From NCBI GenBank assembly GCA_029256645.1, contig JAQSXM010000203.1, forward strand, positions 1 through 6,473: 6,473 bases of DNA, in the 5' to 3' direction. Shown piece by piece: positions 1 to 5,233 of the stretch (position 1 is the stretch's first letter; every line of letters starts with the position of its first letter). Made by a program: the position numbers and the translations under genes. The notes under the pieces were generated by a model. The model had not been told where the DNA came from. It saw nothing but the letters and a program-made list of their open reading frames with translations, and made no database searches. Source of the DNA: Sporomusa sp. GTDB taxonomy: Bacteria; Bacillota_C; Negativicutes; Sporomusales; Sporomusaceae.

Positions 1-505
1 GTCCGGTAATGACCACATCAGCACCATTTTTTAATGCTTCAACAATTGGCTCAACACCTAAATAAGCATTTGCCGAGACTAATTTATCCTTAATCGTGGA
101 AAGCTTAGCACCCGTTTCTTCGATCGTGTAATCGTGCTGGCTAATAATATCCAACACATCATCACCGCTGACAGCAGCAATCTTCAGGCCTGTTAAGCCT
201 AGCTTCTGGGCGATCTCTTTAACCTTCCGGGCACCAGCAACAGGGTTTGCTGCTCCCATATTGGAGATAATCTTTACTCCGTTTTTTTGGCATATTTCCA
301 GTGCAGCCTCCATACGGGCTGCCAGCAAGGCATCATAGCCGGCATTGGGATCTTTTAGTTTAGCCTGCTGCGCAATGGCAATCGTTCTTTCTGCCAAACA
401 CTCAAAACATAAATATTGAATATTGCCTTTTGCAGCCAGCTCGACAGCCGGTTCTATCCGGTCTCCTGAGTATCCTGCTCCTGATCCAATCCTTACTTTT
501 TTCAT
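1..505 (-). CDS. AtuA-family (DUF1446) protein, N-terminal part, truncated by window edge
   Basis: The first 168 codons are present; the gene runs off the left edge. The protein begins MKKVRIGSGAGYSGDRIEPA, followed by YLCFECLAERTIAIAQ (residues 31-46), a NMGAANP segment (82-88) and a GADVVITG segment (161-168). This glycine-rich opening plus the FECLAERT block is characteristic of the AtuA/DUF1446 family. The family is named after AtuA of the Pseudomonas acyclic terpene (citronellol/geraniol) cluster, but its biochemical activity is not settled and most members occur outside terpene clusters. Full-length members are usually over 400 residues, so more than half is missing. The start is ATG at 505, with GAGGTG at 511-516 five bases upstream, the same leader type as the transporter gene. 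It lies 48 bases after the transporter stop with no hairpin between them, so the two are probably one operon. No terpene genes are visible; a role in organic-acid catabolism is inferred from the neighbour. Confidence 0.85.
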   Translation of the reverse strand, partial: MKKVRIGSGAGYSGDRIEPAVELAAKGNIQYLCFECLAERTIAIAQQAKLKDPNAGYDALLAARMEAALEICQKNGVKIISNMGAANPVAGARKVKEIAQKLGLTGLKIAAVSGDDVLDIISQHDYTIEETGAKLSTIKDKLVSANAYLGVEPIVEALKNGADVVITG

Positions 506-553
506 ATTTTCACCTCATTATTTTTTAAGCCATTCCCCTGTCAGCTTCTGTTA

Positions 554-1849
554 CTAAAAAGGGAAGACTCCGATAAGCGCACATGTGATAGTCATAATGA
601 TTGATGCACCCCACAAAAAGGGAATAGCGAACTTTTGATGCTCACCTAATTCTACACCTGTTAATCCAACAATTAAGAAGGTCGCCGGAGTTAGGGGACT
701 GACCGGAAAACCGGTTGTCATCTGGCCCATTAGAGCTGCCTGAGCAACGGCAATTGGCTGAACTCCCAGCATTTTTCCTACTTCTGCTACAACAGGGATG
801 ACGCCCAGGTAAAACGAATCAGGGTCAAACACTAAGCTGAGCGGCATGGAGACAATCCCCATCGCAAATGGAATGTGCTGCGCCAATGCCGGCGGTACAA
901 AAGAAACTGCTACTTTAGCCATAGCTGCAATCATGCCAGTTCCTTTCATAATACCGGTGAATACACCTGCTGCCAGCAAAATACTAGCCATCATGAGTGC
1001 TGCTTTGGCATGAGCATCAACCCGTGCTTTCTGAGCAGCTACATCCGGATAATTCAACAATAGTGCCAAAACTGTGCCAATCATAAACATGGGAGCAGGA
1101 TCGACTTTGCCGCTGACCATTGTTCCCATTACTACCAGTGCAAGCACCGCGTTAATCCAAAACAGTTTTGGACGGCGCAACGCTTTTTCATCTTCTTTGA
1201 TTTCCCGGGTGAGAACAATGTCACCTAGTTCAGCAGTTGTAAGGCCAAGTCGTTTCTCTTCTCTCTTGCCGAGCAGGTAGGCAACAACAAACATATAGAC
1301 AAGTCCAACTAACTGAGGAATAACTAAAGGAGTAAAAATATCGGTAACCGGAACATGGAGCGCTGCCGAAGCGCGGAGCGTAGGTCCTGTCCATGGCAGA
1401 TAGTTAATACCTGCTGCCATAGCCACCATTAAGCACAACAGTCGTTTATCCATCTTCAGCCGTTCATAAACCGGCAGCATGGCCGGAATCGTAATCAGGA
1501 AGCATACCGCTCCTGAACCATCCAGATGAATCAGCAGTGCCAGCAAAGCTGTTCCCATTAATATTCTGGTGGGTTTTGCACCAACTGTTTTTAAAATCCG
1601 GTCAATAATGGGATCAAACAAACCGGCATCGCCCATTACACCAAAAAATAGGATTGCAAAGATAAACATAGTTGCCACAGGTGCGATATTCTGAATACCG
1701 CTGATAATGAATTTGCTTGTGGCAAGACCAAAACCACCAGCCAGTGCAGCAACAACCGGCACAAAAATGAGTGCAATAAGGGGAGACATCTTTTTAGAAA
1801 TAATGGCTCCCAGGAGCACTACGATAGTAATAAGACCAAGCAATGCCAT
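554..1849 (-). CDS. CitMHS-family divalent metal-carboxylate/H+ symporter
   Basis: This is a 431-residue, very hydrophobic inner-membrane protein with about a dozen predicted helices. Its length matches Bacillus CitM/CitH-type Mg2+- or Ca2+-citrate:H+ symporters (about 430 residues). Family-like blocks are [13 protein letters not shown] (108-120), [12 protein letters not shown] (149-160), [13 protein letters not shown] (341-353) and [28 protein letters not shown] (380-407). A charged cytoplasmic loop lies around 195-228 ([18 protein letters not shown]). The start ATG at 1849 has GAGGTG at 1855-1860, five bases upstream. It is the first gene behind the sigma-54-type promoter at 1898-1912 and is followed by the AtuA-family gene. 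Family knowledge points to a metal-complexed di- or tricarboxylate such as citrate, but the pairing with AtuA and the dedicated activator suggest the substrate may be different. The family call is secure; the substrate is unknown. Confidence 0.88.
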   Translation of the reverse strand: MALLGLITIVVLLGAIISKKMSPLIALIFVPVVAALAGGFGLATSKFIISGIQNIAPVATMFIFAILFFGVMGDAGLFDPIIDRILKTVGAKPTRILMGTALLALLIHLDGSGAVCFLITIPAMLPVYERLKMDKRLLCLMVAMAAGINYLPWTGPTLRASAALHVPVTDIFTPLVIPQLVGLVYMFVVAYLLGKREEKRLGLTTAELGDIVLTREIKEDEKALRRPKLFWINAVLALVVMGTMVSGKVDPAPMFMIGTVLALLLNYPDVAAQKARVDAHAKAALMMASILLAAGVFTGIMKGTGMIAAMAKVAVSFVPPALAQHIPFAMGIVSMPLSLVFDPDSFYLGVIPVVAEVGKMLGVQPIAVAQAALMGQMTTGFPVSPLTPATFLIVGLTGVELGEHQKFAIPFLWGASIIMTITCALIGVFPF

Positions 1850-1854
1850 ACTTT

Positions 1855-1860
1855 CACCTC
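1855..1860 (-). promoter_or_regulatory. Ribosome binding site of the CitMHS gene
   Basis: GAGGTG on the minus strand, five bases before the ATG at 1849. The AtuA-family gene carries the same GAGGTG at 511-516 with the same five-base spacing, which supports both starts and matched translation of the pair. Confidence 0.75.
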
Positions 1861-1897
1861 TTTTAAATATTTAATGCTACTTACCCTTACTATAATC

Positions 1898-1912
1898 GCA
1901 AGATCCATGCCA
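1898..1912 (-). promoter_or_regulatory. Sigma-54 (-24/-12) promoter for the CitMHS-AtuA operon
   Basis: Read on the minus strand the site is TGGCATGGATCTTGC. The sigma-54 consensus is TGGCACG-N4-TTGCW. The invariant GG and GC dinucleotides are present with the required ten-base spacing; the deviations are T for C in the first block and G for W after the second. With GC at -13/-12, transcription would start near 1886 (a G on the minus strand), giving a leader of about 37 bases that contains the GAGGTG ribosome binding site. The gene immediately upstream encodes a sigma-54-dependent activator with an intact GAFTGA motif, which independently predicts such a promoter nearby. Confidence 0.85.
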
Positions 1913-1975
1913 ACAGGAAAAAGCGCTGTATCTCCTTATTTTGCACGATTGTACCGGCAAATTGCCTATTTAACA

Positions 1976-1991
1976 TTCTATACTTTTAGAA
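1976..1991. promoter_or_regulatory. Putative activator binding site 1 (TTCTA-N6-TAGAA)
   Basis: TTCTATACTTTTAGAA is an inverted repeat with perfect 5-bp arms around a six-base spacer. Its centre lies about 97 bases upstream of the predicted start at 1886. The same pattern recurs twice further upstream (2047-2062 and 2077-2092), which suggests an upstream activating sequence for the Fis-type HTH of the adjacent activator. The assignment to that regulator is inference. Confidence 0.6.
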
Positions 1992-2046
1992 ATACCTTAA
2001 TCTTAAAACTGTCTATTTATCAGTGTTTGCAGGCTTTCATATTCAT

Positions 2047-2062
2047 TTCTAATTTCTTAGAA
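2047..2062. promoter_or_regulatory. Putative activator binding site 2 (TTCTA-N6-TAGAA)
   Basis: TTCTAATTTCTTAGAA has the same arms and spacer length as site 1, and the palindrome extends to six bases per arm (TTCTAA/TTAGAA). Its centre is about 168 bases upstream of the predicted sigma-54 start. It begins 71 bases from the start of site 1 and 30 from that of site 3, about seven and three helical turns, so the three sites may lie on a similar face of the DNA. Confidence 0.6.
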
Positions 2063-2076
2063 TAAAAGAGGGAATT

Positions 2077-2092
2077 TTCCAGCTTTTTAGAA
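2077..2092. promoter_or_regulatory. Putative activator binding site 3 (TTCCA-N6-TAGAA)
   Basis: TTCCAGCTTTTTAGAA matches the other two sites with one change in the left arm (C for T). The right arm and flank, TTTTAGAATAA, nearly repeat those of site 2. Its centre is about 198 bases upstream of the predicted start, and it sits just before the terminator of the activator gene. Confidence 0.5.
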
Positions 2093-2107
2093 TAACCTGT
2101 TTTTCTC

Positions 2108-2155
2108 AAAAAAAAAATACCTCACAGCAGATTAAAATGCTGTGAGGTATTTTTT
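2108..2155 (-). terminator. Rho-independent terminator of the activator gene
   Basis: The core stem is TACCTCACAGCA (2118-2129) against TGCTGTGAGGTA (2138-2149), twelve perfect pairs around an eight-base loop. The flanking A-run (2108-2117) and T-run (2150-2155) extend the pairing. In the minus direction the RNA ends in a long U-tract. The structure begins at the last base of the TGA stop of the activator (2157-2155), so it separates activator transcripts from the sigma-54 operon. It could also work in the plus direction, but no plus-strand gene approaches it. Confidence 0.92.
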
Positions 2156-3570
2156 CACTTGCCTTCTTCAATCCCAAGTACTTTCATCTTGTTGTACAAA
2201 GTAGCCAGGGATATTCCCATTTGTACGGAAACGCGTTTTTTCCCTTCCACCGTATACCCTTCGCAGTTCAAGGCATTGATCAGGATTTGCTTTTCTGCAT
2301 CGCGAACCACATCAGCGAGCGTTTTGCGGCCAACAATTGTAACATTTGTGTCAATTAACAGCACTGGCGGCAGATGAAGCTGAGTAATTAAATGATCTTC
2401 ACACATATTAGCGGCAAATTCAATCGTATTACGCAGCTCCCTGATATTGCCAGGCCAGCGGTATTTCAGCAAAATGTCATATACTTCCGGTGAGAAGCGA
2501 AAAGGCCTGACCACCTTCTGGGAATATTGAGCTAGGAAATAATCCGCTAACAGACGCGTATCACTGCTGCGTTCCCTGAGCGGCGGCAAATGCACATTGA
2601 GAATATTTAAGCGGTAAAACAAATCTTCCCGGAATCGTCCTTCTTTTACCATGGCAATAAGGTTGCGGTTAGTAGCGGCAATAACCCGGACATCTAACGG
2701 TATTTCCGTTGTCTCACCAATTTTCCGCACGGCCCGCTCCTGCAGCACACGCAGCAATTTAGCCTGTACATCAAGACTCAGCTCACCAATTTCATCAAGC
2801 AGAATCGTTCCGCCGTCAGCAATCTCAAACAAGCCGGTCTTACCACCTTTACGCGCTCCGGTAAAAGCCCCTTCATCGTAGCCGAACAGCTCACTTTCCA
2901 CCAGACTTGAAGTCAGTGACGCACAGTTAAGGGCAACAAAAGGTCCGTGAGCTCGCTTACTGGCGCTATGGACGGATTGGGCAAAAATTTCCTTCCCTGT
3001 ACCACTTTCGCCCGTAATTAATACATCGGTTTCACCAACTGCAATTTTTTTGCAGAATTGCAGGGTTTTTAACAAAGCACTGCTCGTACCGATTACATCC
3101 TGAAAGCTGTATTTAGCACGGTAAGCATGTTCTACCATCTTTTTCAGGCGATTCGTTTTTCTCTCATATTTGTTGACTTCCTGACTCAGCCGTCTCACTT
3201 CCGTAATATCTTTCACTACCGAGACTCCGCCCACTACCCGGTTATCAATCATGATTGGCGCCATATCCACCACGTATTGTACGTCACCTACCCGGCGATA
3301 TACACCGGCCATAGGCGCCCCCGAATTGATAACCTGCGGTAATATTGCTCCCGGGCGCACACTTGTCAGCAGCTTGCCCACGATATGCTCGTACGCAACT
3401 CCCGTTATTCTCGTGTATTCGGGATTAATGTACCGTACCATATATTCTTCGTCACTAATTAGTATCCCGTCATAAATTGAGTCTAAGATACTGAAAAACC
3501 AGGATTGCGCTTGTTCGAGGGAATTAAATACAAACTCCAGCCCTTGCAGATTCTCCCGATCAGCCCCCAT
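2155..3570 (-). CDS. Sigma-54-dependent transcriptional activator (PAS, AAA+, Fis-type HTH)
   Basis: This is a 471-residue enhancer-binding protein. A single PAS-type sensor spans about 20-125 (DGILISDEEYMVRYINPEY at 34-52; DITEVRRL at 121-128) and is followed by a charged linker that may be helical (126-150). The AAA+ domain (about 157-385) has Walker A GESGTGKE (187-194), the sigma-54 contact loop GAFTGA (234-239), Walker B GGTILLDE (253-260), the REDLFYRLN region with a probable arginine finger (314-322) and WPGNIREL (372-379). A C-terminal Fis-type HTH (about 420-466) ends in GISLATLYNKMKVLGI. All key motifs look intact. ATG at 3570 is preferred because AGGAGGGG (3575-3582) precedes it closely. 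No response-regulator receiver domain is present, so a ligand or redox signal sensed by PAS is more likely than phosphorylation; the signal is unknown. It lies directly upstream of the CitMHS-AtuA operon and probably controls it. Confidence 0.93.
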   Translation of the reverse strand: MGADRENLQGLEFVFNSLEQAQSWFFSILDSIYDGILISDEEYMVRYINPEYTRITGVAYEHIVGKLLTSVRPGAILPQVINSGAPMAGVYRRVGDVQYVVDMAPIMIDNRVVGGVSVVKDITEVRRLSQEVNKYERKTNRLKKMVEHAYRAKYSFQDVIGTSSALLKTLQFCKKIAVGETDVLITGESGTGKEIFAQSVHSASKRAHGPFVALNCASLTSSLVESELFGYDEGAFTGARKGGKTGLFEIADGGTILLDEIGELSLDVQAKLLRVLQERAVRKIGETTEIPLDVRVIAATNRNLIAMVKEGRFREDLFYRLNILNVHLPPLRERSSDTRLLADYFLAQYSQKVVRPFRFSPEVYDILLKYRWPGNIRELRNTIEFAANMCEDHLITQLHLPPVLLIDTNVTIVGRKTLADVVRDAEKQILINALNCEGYTVEGKKRVSVQMGISLATLYNKMKVLGIEEGK

Positions 3571-3705
3571 CGTTCCCCTCCTGTCACAAACATAATTTTG
3601 CTCTGCCGATTCAACTTTATTTTATGACTATTCTGCATTGGCGTAGTTTTTCCCTTTTGACAGCCCAACTTTAGATACTATACACCGCTGGAGCAACAGG
3701 GCTTA
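3571..3705. other. Intergenic region between metallophosphoesterase and activator genes
   Basis: These 135 bases separate two minus-strand genes. No convincing hairpin terminator follows the phosphoesterase stop, and no convincing minus-strand sigma-A promoter was found; the best -10-like match, TAAAAT near 3620, lacks a good -35. The activator may therefore be read partly from upstream or from a weak promoter. The ribosome binding site AGGAGGGG lies at 3575-3582. No copy of the TTCYA-N6-TAGAA palindrome is present, so autoregulation through that site is not apparent. Confidence 0.5.
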
Positions 3706-4860
3706 CTAGCGATTTTTAAAATGAACCGTAATACTTACAATTTCCGATTGTGTACCGACTCGTACCGGCGGCCCCCATGTGCCAAAGCCGCTAGATACAA
3801 TCATTTGAAAATCGCCTTGGCGCCAATAGCCCCAATCCAGTTTAAACATAGCTTGTGTAATCAGATTCAACGGAAACAACTGGCCGTGGTGCGTATGGCC
3901 GGCTACATATAAATCCACACCTTGCTGTTGACCGGCTTCAACCTCTACAGGCTGGTGATCCATCATAATAACAGGCAATGCCTGATCGCAGCCCTGAAGT
4001 ATTTCCTGCACGGTTTTACGGGGAGAATCGGTAAGCTTCTCCCGGTAGTAGTCATCTCTGCCTGCCAAATAAAAAGCATCCCCTATTTTTACAGCCTCAT
4101 CACGCAGTATCGTAATGCCGGCTTTACTAAGCTCACATACTGTTTTTTCCGAGTCACCCCAGATATATTCATGACTTCCCAGACATCCGAACACGCCGAA
4201 CTGCGGCTGAAGCCGACGCAAAACTTCAGGCATGTTGTCATCCAGGAAAATACCAATGTTTTCGTCCAATATATCTCCCGGGAGAAGAATCAAGTCTGGT
4301 TTTAACTGATGAATCTGATTCACTAAATTTTCCAGACGTTGTCTGCCTACTAATAAACCCAGATGAAGATCAGAAACCATAATAATGTGTATACTATGGA
4401 CAGGTGACTGTTTATTGATCGTAATGTCATATTTCTTAAGCTGGGGAGAATTAGCCCTCCATATCCCATAGACAACTACTAAACTAACGATGATGACAAT
4501 ACTCCAGCCAATAACAGGCTGATTACTGCTATACGCAATCGGAATTAGTCCTATTTCTCGTCCAGCCCAGATTATGCCGTCAACAATTCCCCAGATCAAC
4601 AAAAAATAAAAGTAAAAAGCCAGCCAATACGACCCTGTCCGGATCAGCCAGTCATTCAGTACACTGGCATAAAACATGCTGCCGCCTCTTCCTAAAAAGT
4701 AAGCAGCTGTTACGAAAGTGAAGCATACCCACCATATTCCGGTTATAACAGAGTTGGCAGACTGCAGCAAAGAATTTGCCAGTTTTAAACCTATGTAATA
4801 ACTGGTTATACAATATACGAGCAATGCGAGAATAGTCATAGCAATATATTTTGTCTTCAT
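3706..4860 (-). CDS. Membrane-anchored metallophosphoesterase (calcineurin-like, YkuE/YaeI type)
   Basis: This is a 384-residue protein. Four hydrophobic segments come first (about 5-27, 38-57, 78-100, 115-134), then a basic stretch and a C-terminal phosphoesterase domain. Metal-ligand motifs are SDLHLG (D164, H166), GDILDE (G195-D196), LGSHEY (228-231), MMDHQPVE (H302) and GHTHHGQ (H322, H324). The third motif is normally GNHE/GNHD; here Ser229 replaces the metal-binding Asn. Four helices with a basic N-terminus and a basic segment after helix 4 suggest a cytoplasmic catalytic domain. Related proteins include YkuE, YaeI and LpxG, so a phospholipid or lipid A precursor substrate is conceivable but unproven. 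The start is placed at ATG 4860, preceded by AGGTGG (4870-4875). An in-frame ATG at 4929 would add 23 polar residues, has no ribosome binding site and would cross the promoter region. It has the same orientation as the activator, 135 bases apart. Confidence 0.85.
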   Translation of the reverse strand: MKTKYIAMTILALLVYCITSYYIGLKLANSLLQSANSVITGIWWVCFTFVTAAYFLGRGGSMFYASVLNDWLIRTGSYWLAFYFYFLLIWGIVDGIIWAGREIGLIPIAYSSNQPVIGWSIVIIVSLVVVYGIWRANSPQLKKYDITINKQSPVHSIHIIMVSDLHLGLLVGRQRLENLVNQIHQLKPDLILLPGDILDENIGIFLDDNMPEVLRRLQPQFGVFGCLGSHEYIWGDSEKTVCELSKAGITILRDEAVKIGDAFYLAGRDDYYREKLTDSPRKTVQEILQGCDQALPVIMMDHQPVEVEAGQQQGVDLYVAGHTHHGQLFPLNLITQAMFKLDWGYWRQGDFQMIVSSGFGTWGPPVRVGTQSEIVSITVHFKNR

Positions 4861-4869
4861 TGATGATTT

Positions 4870-4875
4870 CCACCT
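4870..4875 (-). promoter_or_regulatory. Ribosome binding site deciding the phosphoesterase start
   Basis: AGGTGG on the minus strand, nine bases before the ATG at 4860. It supports the 384-residue form over the longer frame opening at 4929, which has no purine-rich Shine-Dalgarno sequence upstream. Confidence 0.65.
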
Positions 4876-4876
4876 A

Positions 4877-4904
4877 TTAACCTTTATTAAATATCTTTTA
4901 TTAT
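4877..4904 (+). promoter_or_regulatory. Possible sigma-A promoter of the BFD-like gene
   Basis: TTAACC (4877-4882) and TATTAT (4899-4904) are 16 bases apart. The match to consensus is weak at -35 and reasonable at -10. It overlaps the candidate promoter for the divergent phosphoesterase gene, so if both are real the two genes compete for polymerase in the 93-base gap. Low certainty. Confidence 0.25.
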
Positions 4905-4913
4905 TGTTAACAA
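4886..4913 (-). promoter_or_regulatory. Possible sigma-A promoter of the phosphoesterase gene
   Basis: On the minus strand TTGTTA (4913-4908) and TTTAAT (4891-4886) are separated by 16 bases. This matches TTGACA at four of six positions and TATAAT at five of six. Transcription would start near 4879, leaving a leader of about 20 bases that just includes the AGGTGG ribosome binding site. The region is AT-rich, so chance matches are possible. Confidence 0.4.
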
Positions 4914-4953
4914 GAAAGCCTGGCTCCATTCGTCAGGTGAAAGGAGAAAAGCA

Positions 4954-5172
4954 ATGAATGAACCACTTAGTCCCGCTATGCTTGATAAACTGACGATGGT
5001 CTGCATTTGTAAAGGTATTAGCCGGGCTGCTATTAAAAAAGCAATTACCGGCGGCGCCAACACTCTAGAAAAAGTACAGGCTGCTACCGGTGCCGGATCA
5101 GGCTCCTGCAGCGGCAAACGCTGCACTCCTAAAATTAACGACTTGCTTGCTGAACTCAGTCCGGAAAAATAA
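4954..5172 (+). CDS. Small BFD-like [2Fe-2S]-binding protein
   Basis: This is a 72-residue soluble protein with a single BFD-like domain. The start ATG at 4954 has AAGGAG (4941-4946) seven bases upstream. The pattern is VCICKGIS (Cys17, Cys19), a helix rich in Ala and Lys (24-32), GANTLEKVQAATGAGSG (34-50) and SCSGKRCTPKI (Cys52, Cys57). C-x-C followed by a second cysteine pair is the [2Fe-2S] ligand set of bacterioferritin-associated ferredoxin and related domains. Here the second pair is spaced C-x4-C, whereas E. coli Bfd has C-x2-C. Free-standing proteins of this type serve as small electron carriers or help mobilise iron from bacterioferritin; no bacterioferritin or partner oxidoreductase is visible in this window, so the partner is unknown. 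It stands alone between a divergent phosphoesterase and a convergent ABC permease, and has its own terminator. Confidence 0.85.
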   Translation: MNEPLSPAMLDKLTMVCICKGISRAAIKKAITGGANTLEKVQAATGAGSGSCSGKRCTPKINDLLAELSPEK

Positions 5173-5176
5173 AAAT

Positions 5177-5217
5177 AGGGTGTCTCAACTGGGTTTAACC
5201 CCCGTTTGAGACACCCT
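5177..5217. terminator. Bidirectional terminator between convergent genes
   Basis: AGGGTGTCTCAA (5177-5188) pairs perfectly with TTGAGACACCCT (5206-5217). Inside this, GGG/CCC pairing is possible past one mismatch, around a short loop. T-rich sequence follows on the right (GTTTATTATT) and A-rich sequence precedes on the left (AAAAATAAAAATA), so it can serve both the plus-strand BFD-like gene, five bases past its stop, and the minus-strand permease, whose stop is at 5236-5234. Confidence 0.88.
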
Positions 5218-5233
5218 GTTTATTATTCTCTTA

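Noticed and set aside
1791..1800. A further TTTTTAGAAA half-site inside the transporter gene
   Set aside because: The matching left arm is absent (the corresponding five bases are AGACA), so it is not a fourth copy of the palindrome.
1874..2065. 63-codon plus-strand open frame in the intergenic region
   Set aside because: It has no convincing ribosome binding site and overlaps the sigma-54 promoter and two palindromes; the sequence is better explained as regulatory DNA.
3922..4305. 127-codon plus-strand open frame
   Set aside because: It lies wholly antisense to conserved phosphoesterase motifs, has no family-like sequence, and is explained as a shadow frame.
4861..4929. Extended N-terminus of the phosphoesterase starting at ATG 4929
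   Set aside because: No ribosome binding site precedes it, the added 23 residues are polar and not family-like, and the extension would run through the AT-rich promoter region. ATG 4860 has AGGTGG upstream.
4887..5126. 79-codon minus-strand frame antisense to the BFD-like gene
   Set aside because: The plus-strand frame has a clear ribosome binding site, cysteine motifs and a terminator; the antisense frame has none of these.
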